Assembly (NCBI GenBank): GCA_018902385.1
Contig: JABSSW010000002.1
Coordinates: 930,001-994,000 of the forward strand
Direction: 5' to 3'
Origin: Physcia stellaris
Taxonomy: Eukaryota > Ascomycota > Lecanoromycetes > Caliciales > Physciaceae
DNA length: 64,000 bases
This document shows, piece by piece, positions 13,601-23,349 of the stretch (position 1 is the first letter of the stretch; each line of letters opens with the position of its first letter). The position numbers and the translations under genes are program-made. Under the pieces are notes generated by a model that made no database searches, was not told where the DNA came from, and was given only the letters and a program-made list of their open reading frames with translations.

Positions 13601-15623
13601 TACGAGTGGAAGATGGCGTCGAGATCGATACAGTTCAATTCTCCGACATGTTTGATGAGAATCAAGTAGACGATAACCATAAGCAGAAACCGGCAAAGCT
13701 TCGTGATACTTATCGACGGCCTCCAAGTCTGACCGTTTTTTCGCCAGAGCTGAACATGTTAGCTGTTGCGTATCGGGCCCGGCCGGTGACCTTCTGGGAT
13801 CTAAATGAGAGCTCGTACGTCGGACAACTGTGGAGAAATGCCGATGAGTTTCAGTTGTCCGTCATTTCGCTAGTCTTCAACCCTAATCCCGATGTCAGCC
13901 TCGTCGCTGCCGCCTACCAAGATGGTACCATAATGACCTATGACCCTTGGATTCAGCGGGTATGCGGGGACACAGGCCCAGTTGGAGCCATGACACTTGG
14001 AGCTTCACCTGATGGAACTATTCTTGCTACAGTCGATTTCAAAGGTGTTATTACGTTATTCGATTTTGAGACCCTGAGGGTGGTGTACAAGCTTACCTCT
14101 CTCGAGCACAGCGTTCGCCAAATCGTTTTCAGTAATTCGGGTCGGCGGTTCTATGACGTTAGAGGAGACCGCTGCAGTGTCTGGGAACCTTCTGTGCTAG
14201 TCCGCCGCGGAAACACCGGAGATGATTCCAGCTTGGATTTTAGTGAAGAGATTGCACCAGGCCCAGAAACGGCTTACAGTCGCGCGCCTGAGGAAAAGCA
14301 GGCAATAACGGCTCTAGCTACTCATCACGATGGGAATACGATCTTTTGCGGTCGCGAGACTGGCGCCGTCTTCGCCTACTCAAATAAGACAGGCCAACCG
14401 CTTCAGGAACTCTTCAACCACAACAACAAGATTGGCATAATCAACCTCGAATGGAACCAAGCGACAAGCCGTATTGCTAGCATAGATCGAGCATGGTCTC
14501 TGTCAATTCGAACGCTAGGTTCCAATCCCAAGGGGGAATTCCATGTTGCTGATGCCGTTCTGTTGTGCAAGCTGACTTCGTCCGCGCATCAGATCCTGTT
14601 TAATAAAACTGGGAATCGATTTCTTGTTTCAATGGCGGATCGCGATGACCTTTGGAATCTAGAGACCAGGCTCATGGTTGGTTCGCATGCACGCAGCGAA
14701 ACAAATGGTGCGTGGAGTTGGGCGAATCATCCAACCGAGCATCACCACTTACTTCTAGTGAGCGGTCTTGGATTTAGTGTCTTCGAGTGGGAGACTTTGA
14801 TTGAAGTATCTAGTCAAATGGGAAGTGGCTTTAGGCTACTAACATCCGTAAACGACGCCACTACGCCTGCCGCCACGGGCGTCAACTATACAGCACGGGC
14901 TCGGAACATCTGTATCTCATGCATAGCGCCTAGAGCCTCCAAAGAGGTTGGCGCATCGCTTCGATTCTGGGTCGCCAACTCCATTACGCTAGACTGCACC
15001 CATTCGGAGTGTTTGGCAGACTATGACCCCTTGGCTAAGGATATCAAAGCTGTCGTTGGAGTTTACAGAACTCAATTAGTATTCCTAGACCACAGTGGAT
15101 GGATATGCTCGGTAGACATTGACAGTATAAACCCAACGCAGAAATCCTATACAAGACATTTCTTTATACCCTTTCAGCTACTCGACACAAGTCGATATAC
15201 ATCGATTATGGTTACGACACGCGGATCTATCGTGTTGGCTGTGGGGGATCAATTAGCTGTTTTCCACAACGGTCTTGGTTTTGAACAGCAAGTCGATCTG
15301 GCGGGCGCGCCCCTAATATCAGCCAAGCCATCAATGCGGTCAAATCTGAAAAGGTTCTCCTCAGCTCCGACGTGATAGCGTATTTTCACAGTTTCAGATC
15401 AACGTTTGATGATCTATATCTTGATGGATGGACAGAGTACATAATAGCTGAGGGCTTTTGGCCCATAGCAAGTTCCTGCTCTACAATGAGAATCCACACG
15501 CCATCGCCTCCAGGTGAGGATGACCAAGACTCTGGAGAATGGAACGAAAATGTTGCAACCCAGCCACATAGATATATCCTGGCCAATTGCGAAGAAAATG
15601 AGGTTAGTCACCGCAATGGCTAA
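10602..15623 (+). CDS. STAND/NLR-like receptor: alpha/beta-hydrolase, NACHT, beta-propeller
   Basis: A basic, Pro/Ser-rich leader runs into an alpha/beta-hydrolase (PGAP1/SesB-like lipase) domain at 10,780-11,260. It shows DFVFVHGLRGG and the nucleophile elbow GHSMGG, then an ATPHRGAD phrase. The NACHT NTPase follows, with Walker A GEPATGKST (about 11,737) and Walker B WIIDALDEC (about 12,034). The last 700 residues read as divergent WD-like propeller blades (for example GLSDGSLRIY and KNIRLWDL). This SesB-like, NACHT, WD layout is known from fungal STAND proteins tied to non-self recognition and regulated cell death, where the propeller is the sensor and the hydrolase the effector. Two apparent one-base frame changes are seen: near 11,166, where a GG pair reads as one G, and near 15,330, after which the C-terminus (KVLLSSDVIAYF..) continues in another frame to 15,623. 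It may be a recent pseudogene or contain sequence errors. The 5' exon is not identified. Confidence 0.8.
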
Positions 15624-15976
15624 GGCATGAGATTGAGGCTCACCAAAGCTATAGGATCAGTATGATATTCTGGATGTACCCGAACCTTATTCCTGACTAC
15701 TTATCCACTCGAAATCATGCAAAATGTTTGGACAACCCACGAGTGCAGAATAGAAGCAGAGAAATGGGCCCATTTCACACCAAGATTCGCCACAATCTCC
15801 GCTAATTTCAAATCTCCTTTGGCAATCCCAATAACAGCAGACAATCGCAATGACAGTACGAATGTATATCTCATTACGTTTCGCTCTCGTCAATCTAGTC
15901 TCCCGGCCGCTAGTGCGGTTGTACCATCATATGTACTATTTAGGAATTCCACGTCCATAAGCAAACTCCCCCTATT

Positions 15977-16594
15977 TCAAAGTAAATTCCCCGTATGTTT
16001 CGCAGCATCATCAGCCCTCCAAGCCTCCGGCACAAACTCATCGATATGCTGTGTGTATTCCCCTCCCTCAAGCGCCCACCCTAGGATACCTTCATACAAA
16101 GCAACGCTGTCAATACCGGAGTCCTGCTGCTTGCTGAGGTAGTCGCCAAACCAGGCCGCGGCTCTATTGCCTCGTCCCCGGGAGGTGACTATTCACCCAT
16201 CATTTTAAATATTGGGTGCAGCTAGGGGTTTGAACGATCGAGGGTACTTACCGCAGTACCATATCACGGTTTTGACTCCGGCATTCTTGACCAAGGCGTG
16301 CAGAGTGGGGAGAGTGGGGTATAAGCTCTCGATGGGGAGGTTGAGCGAGCCGCGGAGGAAGCCGCCCTGGTCCATTGTTAGATACTATCGTCGTAGTAGA
16401 AGTAGCGCTGAATGTACCACATGATCTTTTCCCCTGACATCAATGACAAGATAGTCCTTCCCAGCCAGCTTTCCCTCGTTGATCCATTTCAATAGCTCTT
16501 GTCGTGAGATAGTTGGGGGCGTTTTTGTAGATGGCTCGGGATATGCTTCGTACCATGGCTTGGAGGTTGCTGTTTTTGATGTATCGAGAGACAT
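15977..16594 (-). CDS. Rhodanese-domain protein with CX5R active-site loop (CDC25/Acr2-like)
   Basis: Three exons: 16,594-16,418, 16,366-16,252 and 16,188-15,977. The introns are 51 and 63 bp, the phases agree, and the protein is 167 aa. The domain starts with ISRQELLKWINEG and LVIDVRGKDH, followed by a GGFLRGSLNLP strand-turn and then TVIWYC. The catalytic loop reads C-V-T-S-R-G-R, an exact CX5R as in CDC25 phosphatases and Acr2-type arsenate reductases. Family knowledge therefore suggests a small cytosolic phosphatase or arsenate reductase; which substrate cannot be told from sequence. The C-terminus (ALEGGEYTQHIDEF) is the usual helical cap. The gene converges on the preceding receptor gene with about 350 bp between their ends. 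The start ATG is the first in frame and precedes the domain by 27 residues. Confidence 0.85.
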
Positions 16595-18936
16595 GGAGAA
16601 AAAATGGAATTTTCCTTTGATTCACGGGCAAATAAGAGATGATAGTAGTTTGTGCAATACAATGATTGCATAATGTAGGTGGGTAAGGTAGATAGCGAGC
16701 GTCATGACTGAACGATATGCGCTAGACTTGATCGGTTAGAAAGCTTGGCGCGAGATTTGGAGGTGAAAATTCTGTGCAGAGACCCCCTGCTCCGACACCT
16801 TAGACTCACGATTCTCTCTCAATAAGATGATTGAGCATTGCTCTAGTATCACTAAGCGAGGAGTCATCTATCTGCAACTATGCTTAGACAATGATCGAAC
16901 AATCAGATCGAGAATGGTACAAAGTTTCCCAACTCGGAATTGTTGAGCGTCAATCTTTGGGCAATTCTGAAGACGCCGTAAGGTCCCCCCAAGCCACCCT
17001 AGGAATTACAATTCTACCGACAAGTATGTGTAGCGCCCAAGTAGTGCAGTATGGGATCGCGGCTGGGTAACTTGATGACCTCCTGCTTCTCCATCTCGGA
17101 AACCAAAATTTACACGACGCTTCAAGAAGAAGGTCCGGTCTTCAACATTAGCTTGACGATGTTTTACAGGAATCCCAGATATTAGCTGCTTTCCTCTCAA
17201 CTATTGATAAATTGAGATCTGGTCTTATTGTCACCACAATCTTCAAAGCCATTTCTGGCACTGCATCTGATGCACATAGGCCTTCTTAGCTGATGAAGAA
17301 GTCCAGCTTGTCTGATCCTATTCACGGCTAGGCGATCAAAGCTCTACATGATTGCAAGCACTTAGCGCATGAAAAGCTTCGGCATTTGTCCATTTCTTCA
17401 AGGCATTCAGCGTATGTGGACAATATCACATGGTTCAAGTTGGCTGTCAACCGCTATTTCGACGGACCATCCTGAAACGGCTTGAGTGAATGAATTTCTC
17501 ATCGAGACTGCTTTCCGCTTGTGCATTCAAGCTTCACGCTTCTCGGTCAAGATCTCCCGAGCTATCAGACTCTCGTACTTGCCAATAAATTCTTCGAGAA
17601 TACAACCACTGCGTATTTCAAAGAGGAGCTGAATTAATCGAGAGTTTACATGGCTTCCGCACTGTAGGACGTTGCTCCTGCGCTAGATCAAAAGAGAATG
17701 AATACAAGTCGCCATGCTGAAACGCCTCAGGTGAGGATTATCACAAGTCCGGGTAAAAATCTAAAAATGTTATTGTTCGGAAACGCTCATCTTCGTACTA
17801 CATCAGCACGCCAAACAAGCTATATACGGGACTGCACTCTGCTGGATGAAATTTGTGCGGTGATTATGTGAGTTCTTAGCAGAATGTGGTAAAGGTGTCC
17901 GCTGATCACTTCTGCTATCCTTGGGTGTCCCGTAAGCTCCACAAGCGTTCCGTACGGCAATCATTGCATCATGTATTGGTGTCTCGTTGGACAAATTCCT
18001 TGCCTGGCGACAAAGGACTTGGAGTTTCCGCTGATGATATTGAGCGCTCGTTGGAAATATACCTGGTATGAGAAAAGGCAGTCCATTTAACATGGCTATG
18101 GCACGGATGAAGTTCGGCTCCAATTCAAGGTCAAGAAACTACCTCGTTCGATTGGATTCGAGAGGGGAATCGGCAACGACACTGGAATCCATGAATATAC
18201 CGGAGAGTATATCCCGACTGCGGAAACTTTGTGTTTTCTAGCTTACTACTTACGCCATCAATTTCCGATTCTCTACGTTTTGTCCCACTTCAATTCAGCA
18301 AAATTCCGGAAATCCCGGTGAGGAAGCCCAAGGGGCTTAGCATGACGCGACGGATGTGTTTCACGATGATCATTCTTAATAGAGCTACTCGGTGCGTGCT
18401 TACTGGATACGGGAAGTCATTGCGCAAGGCTGCAGGCGCTGAGGTGTACGTGTCCGCCCCCTCTTCGGAAGATACTTCGGGCGAGTGATCATCAGTCACC
18501 CGATACTTCCATAGAAGCTACTCAGAATGCCATTATCCAAAAGCGCACGCCGCACGCCGCACAGGAAAATAAGGTGAAAAGATATGTGATTTGAGATCTA
18601 CGCGAAGATGTCTACGTGCGCAGCACGAGTGAGTATATCAGCAGCATATATCAACATTCTCGAGCTTATGCACCTATCCTTCGGGCATTGTCTTTCTTGG
18701 CCGTGTGCCTCAGCCTGCGGGGACCCTACAGGAAGCTAGCATTTGCGAGTCAGCACTCGAGACAGAATAATCTGTTCCAAGTGGTCACCTAATAATTGCT
18801 CCTAGTCCCGGATTTCTTCCCTTTCGTATTTCTGTTCCAACTTCAAAAAATAGGGACTGTACAGTCCACATGTGTTCCCAGCTCAGTCTTAACATATCGT
18901 ACAACTCGCACACTCGGTCCATCGGTGTACCAAACA
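16595..18936. other. Long intergenic stretch with possible coding remnants
   Basis: There is no intact gene that I can support. On the minus strand, 17,640-17,540 reads LLFEIRSGCILEEF and KYESLIAREILTE, a plausible decayed exon. Another open frame at 18,123-17,803 starts MEPNFIRAIAMLNGLPFL. Neither is recognised or joined by clear splice sites. The 3' end should contain the promoter of the next gene. Confidence 0.4.
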
Positions 18937-21483
18937 ATGAATCCAAGTTACATAGCGGCTTCAAAAGGCGTTGAGGAAAGCTCGAACCACGACCAGTCAC
19001 TGCGGCCACAGCGAGTCTATCGCTATTGGCCGAAAATGTCTCTCAGCTGGTTTGCTGGGCTACTATGGTTGGCTCCCATCATTGTACTATTATACTTCAA
19101 CTTTACCAACTACATTATTGGGCCTAGCGCTTCCTGTCCTCCTGAAGGATGTAAAGCAGACCCTTTGGCGGCTAGCGGCTCACATTGGACCCAAGACTTA
19201 GACTACAATGACCATAATACTCTTGGAGGCCTGCAGCTCGTCGCAAAAGTCTTGGAGCTCTGGTTTCTCTTTATAGCACTCAATGCTGTATACAACATAA
19301 CTACGGTATTAGCGTCCAGTGGAGACGGCTTGCCAATCGGCTTGCTTTCAACCCCTTGGGTATTTGCAGAATCTCGATCGCTCTGGGAAGGCTTCCGCGC
19401 CGTTTTCAGCAGATCAGCCCTTTCTACAGCGAAGGAACGACCACCAATGAGTCGCAAAGTGTATTTCTTTGTTGGGTTCATAGCTTTCATGTGTGTTCTC
19501 GTGAATCTAATGGGGCCGGCTGTTGCTGTACTAGCACTACCAGCTTTACGTTGGGTTGATCTGCCCAAACATGCACAACACAGCTTTAATATCTCGGGTA
19601 TCGACAGAGTCCTGGTATCATTAGAGTGGGGACCCCGAGCATTCCCAAACTGCACTGTCGAAGATATCATGGACCGACGTTATTCTTGTACATCGCTAAA
19701 CTATGCCTCAAGCCTAGACTCTTGGGACGATTCTGTAATCGCATCCGATCGTCAGGAGATCTCCCTGAATTCCGAGCTACAGACGCCTGGCATATCCCCT
19801 GAAGGAGATGTGTTCTTTACTTTCAACATATCCGCAAGATCCAATTTCTCTAGTTCCTTCGATGTAGTCTGGGTTCCCAATCGACAGGCTCTACGTGAGG
19901 TGTCGGTCGATCTAGATAACTTCCACGATGCTAGCCAGGAACTCGAAAGTAATCCGCGCTACGGTGCGTACAACAGATCTCTGAACACTGTCTTGAAGCG
20001 CAGAGGTCCAATGTTGGGCGCCATTGCAAATCAATACTTCCCAGAGAATATCACAAGCATTGTTCTAGGACACGAGCGGGAATTAAGATGCTATGGTGGC
20101 TATTTCGACCCTAGTAGCGACTCCGATAGTGAATACACCAAATGCCTCCGTGTAGGGACAGCCTGGAACTTGACAAACAAGCAAGCTCGGTTTAAAGTTA
20201 TGGCGTCCGGGGACGACTCTCTCGATCACGTCAATGTTAGTACATTCTTCTCTGATAAAGCCGCTTACTATAACGAGACGTTTAACTCTGACCTCAATCC
20301 ATCGTCATGCTTCGTCAATGGTACAGTCAGTACTCCTGAGACTTGCACCTTCGACAGATTCTTCCAGTCCCAACCGCCTGATGTGGACCTACTATTCTCG
20401 TTCAATATTTTGAACGTGGAGTTGAGCATGCCTCAGAAATTTCCCAATAGAACGATCGTTTTCGAAATCTCCACTTATGCCAACTTCTCGACCTATACTT
20501 TGGATACTTCACCACTCACGAACCCAATGTATCTTGTCCAAGTGGATGATATACCTAAAAGTGAGAAAAGCAGCCTCCAATCCATTCCAGTTGATCCTGA
20601 CTGGCTTCTCACGGCATGGTCAGTAGACAATAATGGCCTCGTTGCCAACAGATCAGCTTCGCTCTCTTTGATCCGGGGTTTGGAGGCTCTCTTCGGGCCT
20701 TCATCGTTTGTGAATGTCACGTCCGAGGATACCGACGAAGAAGGAACTTCCCCATCGGTCTCAGAGTCCCCATTGTCCTTTTTACCAAGGTCAACTACTT
20801 TCACAACCGCGCCAATCAATATGTCTACAGCTGGAGTATCGTCCGCTGAAACTCATAGTGGATCGGATGCCGTTACTAGTGTTAGCATGAACGTTGGCAT
20901 GACACGAGTAGCAAGTACCTTCACGAGCAGCGCTTTCGACATGGGCGTAAAGCGCCAAGAAACGCCCCTAACCTCAGCCACTACAACTTCTGACGACGTG
21001 GGCCTCTCACCCGACGACGAGGAAAGCCCGTTGGCAGACTTTCATCAAAATATCTCTGCAGTTGACAGCGAAAGTCAAGATATCAATGATCTTGCCACCT
21101 TCGCCTTTTTTTCCTACCTGCAAGCCCTCAGCATGGTACCATATTCCAAAATGAACTTCACTAGCGGTACAGATGTTGAGAAACATCCCCCACTCTTGTA
21201 TTGGGCAAGAGTGCATGTGTGGTGCTACGGGACTGATAGCAGGACAAGCAAATTGGGCATAGTGGTGACGATGCTAGGAGCGGTGTGTGCCATTATCTCC
21301 ACAGTCATTGGCATGATATGGAGACGGAAGAAGAGAAGTCTGACGGATTTGATCGTTGCTGCCCTCGAACACAGACAAGACGGGGAAGCAGTTCGTGTGG
21401 GAGGCGAAGAGCAGCTTACTGCGAGAACAAGATACAAGCTCATCGATGACGGAGGAGAGAAGCATATTCGCTTTACGCAGTGA
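18937..21483 (+). CDS. Multi-pass membrane glycoprotein of unknown function
   Basis: Single exon, 848 aa. The start is placed at the first ATG (18,937), which has A at -3; the frame is open further upstream without another ATG. There are three hydrophobic segments in the first 220 residues (around SWFAGLLWLAPIIVLLYF, VLELWFLFIALNAVY and VGFIAFMCVLVNLMG). A long region of about 550 residues follows, rich in N-x-S/T sites and in Ser/Thr near its end. A final membrane segment (GIVVTMLGAVCAIISTVIGM) is capped by a basic RRKKR and a short tail. The likely topology is a large extracellular or lumenal loop held by flanking helices. This matches a common but uncharacterised ascomycete architecture, and I do not recognise a named family. 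Confidence 0.8.
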   Translation: MNPSYIAASKGVEESSNHDQSLRPQRVYRYWPKMSLSWFAGLLWLAPIIVLLYFNFTNYIIGPSASCPPEGCKADPLAASGSHWTQDLDYNDHNTLGGLQLVAKVLELWFLFIALNAVYNITTVLASSGDGLPIGLLSTPWVFAESRSLWEGFRAVFSRSALSTAKERPPMSRKVYFFVGFIAFMCVLVNLMGPAVAVLALPALRWVDLPKHAQHSFNISGIDRVLVSLEWGPRAFPNCTVEDIMDRRYSCTSLNYASSLDSWDDSVIASDRQEISLNSELQTPGISPEGDVFFTFNISARSNFSSSFDVVWVPNRQALREVSVDLDNFHDASQELESNPRYGAYNRSLNTVLKRRGPMLGAIANQYFPENITSIVLGHERELRCYGGYFDPSSDSDSEYTKCLRVGTAWNLTNKQARFKVMASGDDSLDHVNVSTFFSDKAAYYNETFNSDLNPSSCFVNGTVSTPETCTFDRFFQSQPPDVDLLFSFNILNVELSMPQKFPNRTIVFEISTYANFSTYTLDTSPLTNPMYLVQVDDIPKSEKSSLQSIPVDPDWLLTAWSVDNNGLVANRSASLSLIRGLEALFGPSSFVNVTSEDTDEEGTSPSVSESPLSFLPRSTTFTTAPINMSTAGVSSAETHSGSDAVTSVSMNVGMTRVASTFTSSAFDMGVKRQETPLTSATTTSDDVGLSPDDEESPLADFHQNISAVDSESQDINDLATFAFFSYLQALSMVPYSKMNFTSGTDVEKHPPLLYWARVHVWCYGTDSRTSKLGIVVTMLGAVCAIISTVIGMIWRRKKRSLTDLIVAALEHRQDGEAVRVGGEEQLTARTRYKLIDDGGEKHIRFTQ

Positions 21484-22039
21484 TAGGATACAGAGGGGGA
21501 TTTGTACAACAGAGAGGTTACCGTGTGGTGTGTTGCGCGTTAGACACTAGAAGCGGAGTTGTTGTAGCACGTAGTAGTTCCAGTCATCAAGTCATGCTCT
21601 TCTAACATTTCTACCAAGATGCCCGAACAAACGTGCTTTGAGCTTTGGACAGGCTACGGTCGCTGAGTAACAGTATGATTCTTCTTTCGATTGTTATTTC
21701 TCATGATCTTTGGAGACACTTTAGCCCTTCCCATCCATCGGCCGCAGCGATCTTTCATATCGACGGCTAAAGTATAGCGCATCACGATTTTTACAACTCC
21801 GAATACATTAACGTCTGACTGGCATTTTAGAAACTAAAAGCAGTGACCCACGAGGAACCAACACGGGCCATTGTGAAGCTGCCACTATTCGGGGAAAGCA
21901 AGCCTTCCTACCTATACGACAAGTTCCCCGCCGGAGTGGAGTACATATGCGAAATAATGACTCTTGAGATAGATGAGCGGGAACACAAGAAACGAAAAAT
22001 GTGAAATCCCCGGATGGGGGAGTTGGGGCCGCTTTATCC

Positions 22040-22265
22040 CATGATCTGGTGTGAAGCTATCTTGCCTCCCATGCATCGCCATCGATACACCCAATTCGAT
22101 AATACGCTTACCCCTGTTTGGCAAAAAGCATATGAAGACGGCATGAAGAGAGTACGATGATGACATGAAGGAAACATCATCTTCTGCTTCCGCTTCAAGT
22201 CGGGTAATCGTAGATCTGTCGGTGTTCTAAAACTAGCACCACTTACTACCAGATCATGGGATAGG
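22040..22265 (+). repeat. Dispersed repeat, copy A (partner inside TIM17 intron 1)
   Basis: Blocks such as GCCTCCCATGCA, TTTGGCA.AAAGCATAT and CTGTCGGTGT recur in the same order at 62,885-63,070. Over the last 70 bp (22,194-22,264) about four in five bases match by eye. Copy A is about 40 bp longer in the middle. I see no clear terminal repeats, so its class is open: MITE, SINE-like or duplicated fragment. Confidence 0.65.
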
Positions 22266-22985
22266 CGGTCTCAACCATCCACTTCTTGAAGTTCCGTCTC
22301 ATCCCATCGGCACCCTGCCCCCCCGGTTCAACCAGCCAACCAGGACCCGACTTTTGGGTACCCGCTTTCAGCTCCCCGTGTCTTGCACAGTTTATCGCCC
22401 AGGCGGCATCCAGATATGTCTCATCAGGCTTGCCAGAGATCAATGGACCGGTCATTTATGGACCTGATCCGAATTTATAACACCGGCCGCTGCAAAGTCT
22501 GTAAAGGTTTACTCACTCTACAGCTGTCAATACTTCAAGGGGAGGAGGCGAGGCTCCCGAACGCTTAGGAGATGGCTCATGAGGAAGCCGAGCGGTGGAA
22601 GGACTCGAGGGCGCCAAAGCCCCGTTGTGATGGCTAGAGGTCTGCTCGATATAGGGTGAAACCTCTCTGTACGAGGGGTTCTATCATGAAATTAATGATT
22701 GAAAAGTGATTTATTAGAGGAACTCTGAGAATCATAGGTACGGCATTCGTCAACATATAAGGATGATGAAGCAGGTCTAATGGCCTAAAAAGTGGAGCAG
22801 TGGAGACGACTGCGCCTTGGGATTGACAGAACTCAATGGCATGAACATCCACGGCTGCTTGACCCAGACCAAATGTAGACGAGTGACTGAGTTGGAAAGC
22901 GCAAGAAGGATCTCACTCCGAGCCTTTGGATCTGGGATATTTCATTCATCTATCTATCAATTTAGGCAATTGAGAGTATACCAGT

Positions 22986-23080
22986 AATGACAGCCTGTGA
23001 ACTACGATGCAACAAACGATAATGACAATCTGTATGTTGCGATGCAACGAATAATGACAATTTGTAGGATGATGCAAGAG
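22986..23080 (+). repeat. Tandem repeat, three units of about 29-35 bp
   Basis: The unit AATGACAATYTGTA..GATGCAA occurs at 22,986, 23,021 and 23,053 with small differences in length. It is noncoding as far as I can see. Confidence 0.75.
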
Positions 23081-23349
23081 CAAATATGCAATGCAGTTCA
23101 CTCTTATGCAACGCTATGCTCGTCCAGCGCAGGGACACGATAATGAATGGAGTCAGAAAGCAAGCAACAGGAAAATTCCATAACAACATGAACGCACTTA
23201 ATCGATATGGCAATGATTGCCCCTGTGGTAGAGATTCCAGCATCGACATCATCAAACCAGAACAAGCCACTTTATCTCAAGTGTTGGGAGGATTCTTCCG
23301 ATCATTTGGTTACGCGCGACCATTGGTGACGCTTAACTAATCGCAGCCT

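Larger units (their letters stand above)
21484..23349. other. Intergenic stretch with two repeat features
   Basis: No gene is supported. It holds one copy of a dispersed repeat (22,040-22,265) and a short tandem array (22,986-23,080), both listed separately. A minus-strand open frame at 22,455-22,246 (69 codons) overlaps the dispersed repeat and is not recognised. Confidence 0.45.

Noticed and set aside
22040-22265. A TIM17 pseudogene at this site
   Set aside because: Only intron-like sequence matches; none of the TIM17 exons is present on either side.
22640-22690. Terminal repeat of a pogo/Fot1-type DNA transposon (CGATATAGGGTGAAACC-like text)
   Set aside because: Only a loose resemblance on one side; no partner end and no transposase remnant were found.
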